DNA of 64,000 nt, from assembly GCA_016893485.2 (NCBI GenBank), contig JAFEKX020000001.1, positions 7,705,501-7,769,500 on the forward strand, in the 5' to 3' direction. Numbering within the stretch: position 1 is the stretch's first letter; each line of letters starts with the position of its first letter. The position numbers and the translations under genes were made by a program. The notes below the pieces were generated by a model, which was not told the origin of the DNA, made no database searches, and saw nothing but the letters and a program-made list of their open reading frames with translations. Source of the stretch: Streptomyces sp. P3 (GTDB lineage: Bacteria > Actinomycetota > Actinomycetes > Streptomycetales > Streptomycetaceae). Shown in pieces: positions 30,485 to 40,225 of this stretch.

Positions 30485-30647
30485 GGTCGGCTCCTCGGGT
30501 GCGGACGGGGCGTCATGATCGGTGACGACGAGAGGCGGGGCGGGGAGAGGCAGAGCGGTGAGCGGTCGAGCTGGTGGCGGGGCGGTGGGACACAGTGCGA
30601 CGACAGACATACTGATCGCGATCGATGGACACGGACTGAGGGAACGA
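30485..30647. promoter_or_regulatory. Divergent promoter region of the two NIS genes
   Basis: 163 bp shared by both genes. I looked for a DmdR/IdeR iron box (TTAGGTTAGGCTAACCTAA type) and saw none. CGCGATCGATGG near 30617 is the only AT-containing palindromic patch. If the minus gene starts at 30610 the gap would be only 37 bp. Confidence 0.3.
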
Positions 30648-32172
30648 ATGGATCGCGTCGACTTCACACCTCCGGGCGACGGTATGGCGGAGCGCGCCGA
30701 CGCGTACGCGACCGCGCCCCTCCTCAACTGTCTGCTCCGGGAGGTGGCCGAGCCGCTCCCGGACCCGGGCGAAGGCCACGCGTACCGGCTGCCCGGGACC
30801 GGCCGGCTGCTGCGGGTGCGCGGCACGCGACGGCCCGCCGAGCCCGAGGAGGTGTACACGGACGGCGACTGGCACCACCTCGGCCACACCGAACTCGTGA
30901 AACTCGTCGCCGACGAACTGCGCCGCGACACCGGCGTGGCCAACCACGAACTGCCCGCCGAGATGACCGACAGCCGCGACACGGTCGCCGCGCTGCTCAC
31001 CGCGCGCGACGGTGCGACGGCGCCCGACGACCCGTATCTCCGCTCCGAACAGTCCTTGATCACCGGCCATCCCTACCATCCCGCGCCCAAGGCACGCGGC
31101 GGCGGCCCCGTCGCGGGCTGGCTGCCCTACGCCCCGGAGGCGTACGCCCGTTTCCGCTGGTGCTGCTCGGGCTGCGCGAGGACGCGGTCGTGGAGGAGGG
31201 GACGTCTCGGCGCTGGACGCGCTCGGGCAGGCCCCGGCCGGGTACCGGCTGCTGCCCGCGCACCCCTGGCAGCTGGACCTCGTGGGCGCGGGCCTCGCGG
31301 ACGCCTTCGCGGACGGCCGGCTGATCCGCCTCGGCACGACGGCGACCGAGGTCTGGCCGACGGCCGCGATCCGTACGGTGTACCTCCCCGGGCCCCGGAG
31401 CGCGCGGACGATCTGTTCCTGAAGTTCAGCCTCGATGTACGCATCACCAATGACGTACGACGGCTGTGGCGTCACGACCTGCTGAGACTCCGGCGCACCG
31501 ACGCGGCCGTCCGGGACGCCTTCGCCGCGATGGGAGGGCCCGGGGCCTGGCTGAGCGACCGCGGTTACCGCACCGCCGACTTCGCCTTCGAGGAACTCGC
31601 CGTCATGGTCCGCGACGGACTGCACGACCACCTCCTGCCCGGCACGACTCCCCTGCTGGCAGCGGGCCTTGTGGAGGGTTCGAGGGCAGCCCGCTCGACG
31701 GCACGGCCGACCCGGAGGCCTGGTGGGAGGCGTATCTGCGGCAGGTCGTACCGCCCGCGCTGACCGCCTTCGCGGACCACGGCGTCGTACTCGAGGCGCA
31801 TGTGCAGAACACGCTGGTCGCCGTCGACGCGGACGGGATGCCCGTGCAGGCGCTGTACCGGGACGCGGAGGGCGTGAAGCTGCTGACGGACGTGGAGCGG
31901 GGGCCGGGTGGGAGCGGTTGGTGTACTGCCTGGTCGTCAACCACCTCGTCGAGGTCGCCGGGGTTCTCGCCGAGCGTCATCCGGGGCTGGATCCCTGGCC
32001 CGCGGTGCGTGCCGAACTGGCCCGTCACGACCTGCCCGAGGTCGCCGCGCTGCTGGCCTCGCCGACGCTGCCCGGCAAGACCAATCTGCTGCTGCGGTGG
32101 ACCGGGGCGGACGGGGCGGACGCGCGGTATCTGCCGTTGCCGAGTCCGTTGGTGGAACCGGTGGCCGGGTGA
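30648..32172 (+). CDS. NIS siderophore synthetase (IucA/IucC family), five frameshifts
   Basis: Second IucA/IucC synthetase, about 508 residues, divergent from the first. Motifs: GHPYHPAPKARGG near 140, LLPAHPWQLDLVGAG, TLFLK-type segment DLFLKFSLDVRITNDVRR, and LEAHVQNTLVAVDADG with QALYRDAEGVKL near the C-terminus. AGGGA precedes ATG 30648. Single-base shifts lie near 31160, 31205, 31390, 31672 and 31908. No siderophore monooxygenase, decarboxylase or exporter lies nearby, so building blocks must come from elsewhere. Confidence 0.8.
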
Positions 32173-32300
32173 ACACGGAGGTCCCCGGGAACCGTTCCTG
32201 ACCCGGTGACGTCATGAGCGGAGCACCTGGACTGATGGCCGGTATCGGGGGAGCCTCGCGGCTGAATACCGCCGTGCTGCGGAGGCGGGATGGGGGAGCC

Positions 32301-34484
32301 ATGAAACCGCTCGAGGCGGGTGATCCCGCGTCCGTCGGGGACGGCAGGTACCGGCTGGTCGGACGGCTCGGCCGGGGCGGGATGGGGGTCGTCTACTTCG
32401 GCCGGTCGCGGTCGGGGCGCGCGGTGGCCGTCAAGGTCGTACGGCCGGAACTGAGCACCGAACCGGGGTTCCGGCGCCGGTTCGCCGACGAGGTGGCCGC
32501 GGCCCGGCGCGTCGGCGGCTTCCACACCGCGCCGGTCGTGGATGCGGACCCGGAGGGCGATCCGGCCTGGCTGGTGACGGCGTACGTACCGGGACCGACC
32601 CTGCAGGCCGTCCTGGAGCGGGTCGGCTCCCTGCCCGCGGACACGCTCACCGTGCTGGCCGCCGGTCTCGCCGAGGCGCTGGCCGCCATCCACCAGGCCG
32701 GGGTCATCCACCGCGACCTGAAACCGGCGAACATCATCGTCGCGGAGGACGGCCCCGGGTCATCGACTTCGGCATCGCGCGGGCCCTCGACGGTACGGCG
32801 CTCACGCAGACCGGGTTCCAGATCGGCACCCTCGGCTCCCTCGCGCCGGAGCAGCTGACCGGGGGCGCGCTCACCCCGGCGGTGGACATGTTCGCGCTGG
32901 GGTCGTCCTCGGCCAGGCTGCGGGCCGGGCTCCCTTCGGGGACGGGGGTCGGCGGCGTGGCCGTACCGCGTCGTCCACGAGCAGCCCGAACTCCCGGACG
33001 TTCCGGGCCAGTTGCGCGACCTCGTCGCGGGCTGTCTTGCCAAGGATCCGCGTGACCGCCCCACCCCGACGGAGTTCCTCAACCGGCTGACGGTCCGGCA
33101 TCCGTCGGATGTGTGGCTTCCGGCGGAGGCGACCGCGCTTGTGTGGAGTCACGAGGCGGGGGCGTATGGCGTGGGAGTGGATCGGGGGCCGGGGTGCCCA
33201 CGGATCCGCGTACGGGGATGGGGGTCCGCCGGGGACGGGGAGCGGTCGCCTCAGTCGCCGGTGAACGCGGAGGCGCCCACGGCCGCGCCGACGTTCGACG
33301 AGCGGCCACCTGAGGTCTCTCATCCCCGGACCGTCCAGTCGTCGCCCGACCCTGGCTTCGGCCCTCGCCCCGGCTTCCGTCCCGGCCCCGGATTCGGCCC
33401 CGCGCCGGTGTTCGCGCCCACGCCCGCGCCCGGCTCGGCCGGTGGTGCGGGAACCGTGCCGGTGGGTGATGGGCCGACGGTAGGTGCCGCGGGGGCTCCG
33501 GGCCGCCGTAGGGCAGCGGTCGCTGCGGCGGCGTTGGTCGTGGCCGTCGCCGCGGGGGTGCTGGTGTGGCATCCCTGGACCGGATCGGGTTCCGGTTCCC
33601 GTTCCGGTGGGAACGGGGTGCTGCCGGGGGGGAGCGTGTCCTCGTCGCCGCCGGTGACCGCCGCCGCGTTCCCCGACGCCCCGCTGCTCGTGCGGATGGA
33701 CACGGACCCCGGGTCGTCGACGTGTCACAGCGTGATCGGTCGGCGGGACTCCACCAGGGACGACCCGAAACAGCTGATCGCCGGGACGTGCGACGCGCTG
33801 CCGCAGTGGTCGCCCGATCACAAGTCGTTCGCGTTCACGCGCACCACGGGGCACGAGTCGGCGGTGTGGACGGCGAACGCGGACGGCACGGACGTCCGGC
33901 GCGTCGCGGCCATCGCGGACGGCCGGGTGTCGTGGTCCCCGGACGGCAGACGGCTGGCCGTGCTGCGGCGGCAGGACGGTGTGCAGCAGCTGTTCGTCGT
34001 GACCGTCGCGGACGGTTCCGCGCAGCAACTCACCACCGGTACCGGCAATGTGGAGGACCCGGCGTGGTCCCCCGACGGCAGGCACATCGTCATCTGCCTC
34101 CAGAAGACGTCGAGTTGGCAGATCCACCTCGTCGACCCGTCCCGACCCGGCGCCGAACCACGGCAGATCACCCACCAGCCCCGACGCGCACTCGACCCCG
34201 TCTGGTCCCCGGACGGCCGCTACTTCGCCTACACCGCCGGCGCACCGAACGTGGGCACCGGCGGCGACATCCACGTCGTCAAGGTGGACGGCACGGACGA
34301 CCGGACGCTGGTGCAGACCGCCGCGCAGGAAATGGACCCGGTGTGGTCGCCCGACGGCACGTGGGTGGCCTTCGTCCGGGGTCCCTTCGACCAGCCCGCC
34401 GTCTGGGCCGTCCGCGCCGACGGCACGGGCGCCCGAAGGCTCACCACGGGCAGCACGCCGGAGGGCCATCCGTCCTGGCGCTGA
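32301..34484 (+). CDS. Receptor-type Ser/Thr protein kinase with extracellular beta-propeller
   Basis: Hanks-type kinase, about 727 residues. The kinase domain (residues ~15-270) has GRGGMGVVYFG, VAVKVV, IHRDLKPANI, DFGIA and APEQLTG. It is followed by a proline/glycine-rich linker (PGFGPRPGFRPGPGFGP), one membrane helix (AAVAAAALVVAVAAGVLVW) and a C-terminal TolB/WD40-like propeller with repeated WSPDG motifs (at least six). Two compensating shifts lie near 32757 and 32905-32945. Start ATG 32301 follows GGGGGAG. The propeller would face outward as the sensor. Targets unknown. Confidence 0.85.
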
Positions 34485-34504
34485 CCTGCCTCTATGCTCG
34501 TTTC

Positions 34505-35428
34505 ATGCCGGACATGCTGAGAGAGGTCACCGCGACCCGCTACATCGAACCCCTGCGGTCCGGTGGGTCCGTGCCCGGGGTGGTCGAGGCCGATGACCTC
34601 GGGACGTATGTCGTGAAGTTCACCGGGTCCGCGCAGGGACGCAAGGCGCTGGTCGCCGAGGTGGTCGTCGGGGAGCTGGCGCGGGCTCTCGGGCTGCGGT
34701 TTCCCGAGCTGGTGCTGGTGCACTTCGATCCGGTGATCGCGGAGGAGGAGCCGCATCAGGAGGTGCGGGATCTGCACAGCGCGAGCGCGGGGCTGAACCT
34801 CGGGATGGACTTTCTGCCGGGGGCCCAGGACTTCACGCCGGAGATCGCCGCCCAGTGCACCGTCGATCCGCTGGAGGCCGGGAAGATCGTGTGGCTGGAC
34901 GCGTTGACCGTCAACGTCGACCGTACGGTGCACAGTTCGAACCTGATGATCTGGCCGACGCTCGGCATCGCACCCCCGCGCCTGTGGCTCATCGACCACG
35001 GCGCCGCCCTTGTCTTCCACCACCGCTGGGACGGCGCCGACCCGACGAAGGCCTACGACTTCCGTCATCACGCTCTGGGTCACTACGGGCCCGACACCCT
35101 TGCCGCCGATGCCGAGTTGGCGCCCAAGGTGACCGAGGAACTGCTGCGCCGGATCGCGGCCGAGGTGCCGGACGCCTGGCTGGCCGGCGAACCGGGCTTC
35201 GCGACACCCGACGCCGTACGGGAGGCGTACGTCGCCTACCTCCACGCGCGCGTGAAGGCCTCCGCGGCCTGGCTCCCCACCGACTTCCCCAGCCGGGAGG
35301 AACGCGCCGCCGAAGAGGCCCAGCGGGCGGCGAAGACACAGCAGGGCCGCCCGAGTTGGCTCAAGCGGGTCCCCGACCTGCACGGCAGACCGGCGGCGGA
35401 ACAGGACTGGTCGGTACACCTCGGCTGA
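34505..35428 (+). CDS. HipA-like kinase family protein
   Basis: 307 residues, unbroken. N-terminal ATP-binding region (GTYVVKFTGSAQGRKALVAE), central LDALTVNVDRTVHSSNLMIW with the HipA/PI3-like catalytic pattern, and WLIDHGAALVFHHRWDG as the metal-binding aspartate motif. The C-terminal 60 residues are charged. It lacks the HipB antitoxin partner, so a stand-alone housekeeping HipA-like kinase is more likely than a toxin-antitoxin module. It follows the receptor kinase by 20 bp. Confidence 0.75.
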   Translation: MPDMLREVTATRYIEPLRSGGSVPGVVEADDLGTYVVKFTGSAQGRKALVAEVVVGELARALGLRFPELVLVHFDPVIAEEEPHQEVRDLHSASAGLNLGMDFLPGAQDFTPEIAAQCTVDPLEAGKIVWLDALTVNVDRTVHSSNLMIWPTLGIAPPRLWLIDHGAALVFHHRWDGADPTKAYDFRHHALGHYGPDTLAADAELAPKVTEELLRRIAAEVPDAWLAGEPGFATPDAVREAYVAYLHARVKASAAWLPTDFPSREERAAEEAQRAAKTQQGRPSWLKRVPDLHGRPAAEQDWSVHLG

Positions 35429-35444
35429 CCCGGCGAGTCAGAGC

Positions 35445-35482
35445 GTCCGAGTGGTCCCGGGAAGTCCCGGGGCCACTCGGAC
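35445..35482. terminator. Long terminator hairpin between convergent genes
   Basis: GTCCGAGTGGTCCCGGG, loop AAGT, CCCGGGGCCACTCGGAC: a 17-bp stem with one G-U pair, between the HipA-like gene and malate synthase. Confidence 0.7.
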
Positions 35483-35529
35483 ACGTGAGCCGATCCCGCA
35501 TGTGGGCCGTTCCCGGCGCCTGGTGAGGC

Positions 35530-37151
35530 TCAGCCCCGCAGCTGCTCGTACGCGGGCAGGGTCAGGAAGTCCGCGTAGTCGTCGTCGAGCGCGACCTCCA
35601 GGAGGAGGTCGTGGGCCTGCTGCCAGTGGCCCGCGGCGAAGGTGTCCGCGCCGATCTCGGCCCGGATGTTCTCCAGCTCCTCGGCGGCAACCTTCCGCGC
35701 CAGCTCGGGAGTTGCCTTCTCGCCGTTCTCGAACTCGACGCCCGCGTTGATCCACTGCCAGATCTGCGAGCGCGAGATCTCGGCGGTGGCCGCGTCCTCC
35801 ATCAGGTTGAAGATGGCGACCGCGCCGAGCCCGCGCAGCCACGCCTCGATGTAACGGATGCCCACCTGCACGGCGTTGACGAGCCCGGGGTACGTCGGCT
35901 TCGCGTGCAACGAGTCCACGGCGATCAGGTCGGCCGCCTTGACGTCGACGTCCTCGCGCAGCCGGTCCTTCTGGTTCGGCCTGTCGCCGAGCACCGCGTC
36001 GAAGGAGGCCATGGCGATCGGCACCAGGTCCGGGTGGGCCACCCAGGAGCCGTCGAAACCGTCCCCGGCCTCACGGTCCTTGTCCGCCTTGACCTTCTCG
36101 AACGCGACCTTGTTGACCTCCGCGTCGCGGCGGGACGGGATGAACGCCGCCATGCCGCCGATCGCGTGCGCGCCGCGCTTGTGGCAGGTGCGGACGAGGA
36201 GTTCGGTGTACGCCCGCATGAACGGGGCCGTCATCGTGACCGCGTTGCGGTCCGGGAGGACGAACTTGGGCCCGCCGTCACGGAAGTTCTTCACGATGGA
36301 GAACAGGTAGTCCCAGCGGCCCGCGTTCAACCCCGAGGCGTGGTCGCGGAGTTCGTAGAGGATCTCCTCCATCTCGTACGCGGCGGTGATCGTCTCGATC
36401 AGCACGGTGGCGCGGACGGTGCCCTGCGGGACGCCGACGTAGTCCTGAGCGAAGACGAACACGTCGTTCCACAGGCGGGCTTCGAGGTGCGACTCGGTCT
36501 TCGGGAGGTAGAAGTACGGGCCCTTGCCGAGGTCGATCAGCCGCTGCGCGTTGTGGAAGAAGTACAGCCCGAAGTCGACGAAGGCGCCGGGGACCTGCTC
36601 GCCGTCCACCAGAAGGTGCCGCTCGTCGAGATGCCAGCCGCGCGGGCGCATGACGACCGTCGCGAGCTCGTCCTCGGCCTTCAGGGCGTACGACTTGCCG
36701 GAGTTGGGGTCGGTGAAGTCGATCGCGCGGGTGTAGGCGTCGATCAGGTTGAGCTGACCGGTGACGACGTTCTCCCACGTCGGCGCGGAGGCGTCCTCGA
36801 AGTCCGCGAGCCAGATCTTCGCGCCCGAGTTGAGGGCGTTGATCGTCATCTTGCGGTCGGTGGGACCGGTGATCTCGACCCGCCGGTCGTTGAGGGCGGC
36901 GGGGGAGGGGGCCACCTTCCAGGAGTCGTCGGCGCGGATCGCGGCGGTCTCCGGGAGGAAGTCGAGGGTGGAGGTCCGGGCGATCTCCGCGCGGCGCTCG
37001 GCCCGGCGGGCGAGGAGTCCGGCCCGGCGGGGCGTGAACCGGCGGTGCAGCTCGGCCACGAAGGCGAGGGCCTCGTCGGTGAGGACCTCCTCCTGCCGGG
37101 GAGGGGTTCGGCGTCGACGACGACCGGCGAGGACGGCGCTGGTGCGGACAT
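35530..37151 (-). CDS. aceB: Malate synthase A
   Basis: Condenses glyoxylate with acetyl-CoA to malate; about 540 residues, the normal length for the A form. Recognisable segments: STLDFLPETAAIRADDSWK, DRKMTINALNSGAKIWLADFEDASAPTW (split here as the family block), MRPRGWHLDERH, RATVLIETITAAYEMEEILYEL, and the C-terminal DAATAEISRSQIWQWI. The true start is ATG 37151 (MSAPAPSSPVVV); one C is missing near 37098 (CTCCCCGG). Paired AllR-type boxes upstream tie it to allantoin-derived glyoxylate rather than only to the acetate shunt; no isocitrate lyase is nearby. Confidence 0.94.
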
Positions 37152-37236
37152 GAACTGTCACTTCCTTCAGCGTGCGTGGCACCGGGTGCCAGGTGACCCG
37201 GGTAGGGCTGGGAGCACCCGAGGGGCCGTCGGGCGC

Positions 37237-37289
37237 TTCTGAACAGTGGATACTAGTTTCCTCATTGTGGAAGTTCAATGGTTTGTTGA
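37237..37289. promoter_or_regulatory. Operator cluster upstream of aceB
   Basis: TTCTGAACAGTGGAT (37237-37251) and TTCCTCATTGTGGAA (37258-37272), 21 bp apart, plus TCAATGGTTTGTTGA (37275-37289), an imperfect member of the second palindrome class. The order relative to the gene (TCAAC box farthest, then two TTCC boxes) is the same as at allantoinase and catalase. Confidence 0.6.
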
Positions 37290-37338
37290 TGTCGAGATTC
37301 TCCGGATCGAGCCAAGGTGGCGCTCGGTGCCACCCCGC

Positions 37339-37937
37339 TCACTCAAGGTGGACGAGATCCGCCTCAGTGTCGATGTCGTACGGCCGCGCCGCATCCCCGC
37401 ACTCGACCAGCGCGACCGCGTCCGCGTGCGCCCTGAGGTACGCCCGCGCGCCCCGGTCACCGGTCGCGCTCTCGGCGATCCCGGCCCAGTGCGCGGCCCC
37501 GAACAGCACCGGATGACCGCGTACCCCGTCGTAGGCGGCCGAGACGAGGGAGTCCTCGTCCGTGAATCCGGCCAGCACCCGCGCCACCGCCTCCGCGCCG
37601 ATTCCGGGCTGGTCGACGAGCGACACGAGCGCCGCGCGCGCCCCGGAACTCGAGAGCGACTCGAGCCCCGCTCGCAGCGAGGACCCCATCCCCTGCTCCC
37701 ACTCCGGGTTCTCCACGACCACGCACCCGGCAAGATCCGCCCGCTCCCGTACGGCGTCGGCGTCCGCCCCCAGGACCACGTGGACGCGGGTGAGGCCGGC
37801 CGTGCGCAGGACCCCGACCGCGTGCTCCACAAGGGGCCGCCCCGGTGTCGTAGCAGCGCCTTGGGCCGTCCGCCGAGGCGTCGGCCGCCTCCTGCCGCGA
37901 GGAGCAGCCCGGCGACCTGGTCTTCGTTTCGCGTCAT
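37339..37937 (-). CDS. MobA/MocA-like nucleotidyltransferase
   Basis: About 199 residues of the molybdenum-cofactor nucleotidyltransferase family. The signature LLLAAGGGRRLGGRPKALL is at the N-terminus; ENPEWEQGMGSSLRAGL, SLVDQPGIG and the final YDIDTEADL are typical of MocA-type CTP or GTP transferases. One base is missing near 37848. It may mature the cofactor of a xanthine dehydrogenase, which is not in this window. Confidence 0.85.
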
Positions 37938-38124
37938 GCGTCCTGCATACCTGACGGGACGGCGACGGCACGGAATCCTCCTACTTAATTTCGGTCCGTG
38001 GAGTGGCGCACCCCGCACCGGGTGGCGTTTACTGACCCGCGTCCCTTGGCGCCCGACCAGTGTTGCGGGGTACGCGGCGGGACCACAAAGTTCTTGCGCA
38101 CGAAGACGTGCGAGGGGGAGAGCT

Positions 38125-38445
38125 GTGTTGCGGAGCTTGGGGCAGAGGTCAGTGACCGGCAGCGACGAGGATCCGAGGGTGGCGGAACTGCGGACCGCGG
38201 TGTCCCGGTTGCGCCGCGAACTCGCCGCGCATCCGGCCGAGTTCCCCGACCGGGTCATCGCCGAGGACGAACTCGCGGCGCTGGCCGCGATGACCATCGA
38301 CGGTGTCCCCGAAATCCCGCGCCTGCGCCGCTCGTTGCTCCTGATCGCCGGTTCGATCGGCTCCGTGAGCGCTCTCGCGCGGGGTCTGACGGACGTACGC
38401 AACGCGGTGGACCTGTTCGGTCAACCTCCGCGCGGACGGGGTTAG
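38125..38445 (+). CDS. Small alpha-helical protein (DUF5955-like)
   Basis: 106 residues, unbroken. MLRSLGQRSVTGSDEDPRV, then charged helices (LRTAVSRLRRELAAHPAEF) and a hydrophobic C-terminal helix (RRSLLLIAGSIGSVSALARG). GAGGGGGAG precedes GTG 38125. By memory this matches a Streptomyces family of unknown function (DUF5955). The gap 37938-38124 contains nothing else recognised. Confidence 0.65.
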   Translation: MLRSLGQRSVTGSDEDPRVAELRTAVSRLRRELAAHPAEFPDRVIAEDELAALAAMTIDGVPEIPRLRRSLLLIAGSIGSVSALARGLTDVRNAVDLFGQPPRGRG

Positions 38446-38446
38446 T

Positions 38447-39146
38447 TCACGGCCGCACGGGCGCCGGGAACGGTCCTCGGTAGCCCGTGTGCGTGCTGCT
38501 CCTGTGCTCGAACTCCCCGCAGAGCCAGGTCTCCTGGACGAACTCGGTGTGCTGGTCCCAGATGGCGAAAATGCCTGTCGGGCCGTGCTTGCCGTCGACC
38601 TGGCGGTAGCGGTCCTTGGCGTCACGGAAGCAGGCGAGCCCCGCCATCAGCCCGTTGCCGAACGGGCTGTAGTCGGACCAGGCGCACGCGACACAGGCCC
38701 GCATCCTTACCCCTGGGAGTTGACGCTGAACCTCGTTCAGCGCGTCCTCGAAGGTGTCGGCGCCCGCCGCGTTCCGGTACGCGTGGCCGTCCAGGCGCAG
38801 GGTGGTGGTCAGCGTCTCCGCGTCCAGGCCCTTGCCCGGTCCGGCCGGCGCCCCGAGCCGCAGCGCGCAGTCCAGTACGGCCGTCCGTACGCCCTGCCCC
38901 TCGACCGCGACGGACAGCGGCACCTCCCACTCCACCAGGCAGGAGCACAACGCCCCGTCGAAGAAGGTGAACGGGGCGTCCGGGGGTCGCCGCCGAGCGC
39001 GCCGCGAGGTCGTCCATGCTGAAGCCCTCGAAGCGGACGTCCCGGATCGTCGTACGGATCGACTCCCGGCCGTCCGTCTCGAAGACGACGGCCTCGGCGC
39101 CGTGCCGGTCGGTGTACCGGCCGGGCCAGAACCGCCCGGTGCTCAC
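38447..39146 (-). CDS. Hypothetical protein coupled to allR
   Basis: About 232 residues, unrecognised. It reads STGRFWPGRYTDRHGAEAVVFE, IRDVRFEGFSMDDLAAR and, after a shift near 38987 (a C run), DAPFTFFDGALCSCLVEWEVP, then RMRACVACAWSDYSPFG. Several cysteines (CSC, CVAC) cluster. Its GTG start overlaps the allR stop as GTGA, so it is translated with AllR. Function unknown. Confidence 0.6.
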
Positions 39147-39935
39147 GCGGGGTTCTGGCTGGCCAGTGCCTCCGACAGTTCGCCGGCCACCTGCTGGAGC
39201 ACCGGCACGATCCTGTCGGTCGCCGACTCGGTGACCCGGCCCGCCGGGCCCGAGATCGAAATCGCGGCCGCGGTGGGGAGTTGGGGACGGAGACGGCGAG
39301 GCAGCGGACGCCGATCTCCTGTTCGTTGTCGTCGATCGCGTAGCCGAGGCGGCGCACGTCCGCGAGGGCCGCGAGGAAACCGTCCGCCGTGGTGATCGTC
39401 TTCTCGGTCGCGGCGGGCATTCCGGTCCGGGAGAGCAGCGCGCGCACCTCGTGGTCCGGGGTGTTCGCGAGGAGCGCCTTGCCGACGCCGGTGGAGTGCG
39501 GCAGGACGCGTCGGCCGACCTCGGTGAACATGCGCATCGAGTGCTTGAGGGCACCTGCGCGACGTACACGATCTCGTCGCCGTCGAGCAGCGCCATGTTC
39601 GCCGTCTCGCCGGTCTCCTCGACCAGCCGGGCGAGGTAGGGGCGGGCCCAGGTGCCGAGCAGCCGGGACGCGGACTCGCCGAGGCGGATCAGGCGGGGGC
39701 CGAGGGCGTACCGCCGGTTCGCCTGCTGGCGGACGTAACCGCAGGCCACGAGCGTGCGCATCAGGCGGTGGATGGTGGGCAGCGGGAGGCCGCTGCTGGC
39801 GGAGAGCTCGCTGAGGCCGACCTCGCCGCCCGCGTCGGCCATCCGCTCCAGCAGGTCGAAGGCGCGCTCGAGGGACTGGACACCACCGGTGGCGGACTTG
39901 GTGGAGTCGGTGCTGCTCACGCTGGACGGCGGCAC
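39143..39935 (-). CDS. allR: AllR, IclR-family regulator of allantoin/glyoxylate genes
   Basis: About 264 residues. The N-terminal winged helix (VQSLERAFDLLERMADAGG, then GLPLPTIHRLMRTLVACGYV) and the C-terminal IclR effector domain (EIVYVAQVPS, HSMRMFTEVGRRVLPHSTGVGKALLA, LGYAIDDNEQEIGVRCLAV) are both present. One C is lost near 39552 and one near 39280. Start GTG 39935 behind AAAGGA. IclR-type AllR proteins repress allantoin genes and release DNA on binding glyoxylate-related effectors. It is divergent from allantoinase with boxes on both sides, implying autoregulation. Confidence 0.88.
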
Positions 39936-40014
39936 GGCGCGTTCCTTTCGGCACGGGCGGGAAGGGCTGAAGCCTACCCGGGGTCGGTTGACTCCCCGCC
40001 TGTGCATAGCTACG

Positions 40015-40050
40015 TTCTGCTTGCCGGAAGTATAATTCCGCTTTGTGGAA
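40015..40050. promoter_or_regulatory. Paired operators, allR-proximal
   Basis: TTCTGCTTGCCGGAA (40015-40029) and TTCCGCTTTGTGGAA (40036-40050), 21 bp apart, about 80-115 bp before the allR start. Confidence 0.6.
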
Positions 40051-40127
40051 ACGTCCAGAGTGTGCGCGTGCGGCGCATCGTGGAGTGGTGTGCCCTTGAC
40101 GGTACGGGGGCGGGAGTGAAGACTCCT

Positions 40128-40178
40128 TCAACAGAACGTTGAATTCCGTTACGTGGAAGTAAATCCCGTTTCCCGGAA
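40128..40178. promoter_or_regulatory. Operator cluster, allantoinase-proximal
   Basis: TCAACAGAACGTTGA (40128-40142, perfect arms), TTCCGTTACGTGGAA (40144-40158) and TCCCGTTTCCCGGAA (40164-40178, 20 bp from the previous one; a base may be missing in the C run). They end 48 bp before the allantoinase start. Confidence 0.6.
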
Positions 40179-40225
40179 GTAACGGAGAAACGGAAGCGAC
40201 GACGGCGGCAGAGAGAGGGGTCCGG

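Noticed and set aside
30485..30647. An iron box for the NIS genes
   Set aside because: No TTAGGTTAGGCTAACCTAA-like palindrome with acceptable match was found on either strand.
32757..32945. Kinase gene as a truncated pseudogene
   Set aside because: Two compensating shifts restore the same frame and all kinase motifs on both sides are intact; sequencing error is more likely.
34505..35428. HipA-like gene as a toxin of a toxin-antitoxin pair
   Set aside because: No HipB-like antitoxin or small XRE gene is adjacent; the neighbour is a receptor kinase.
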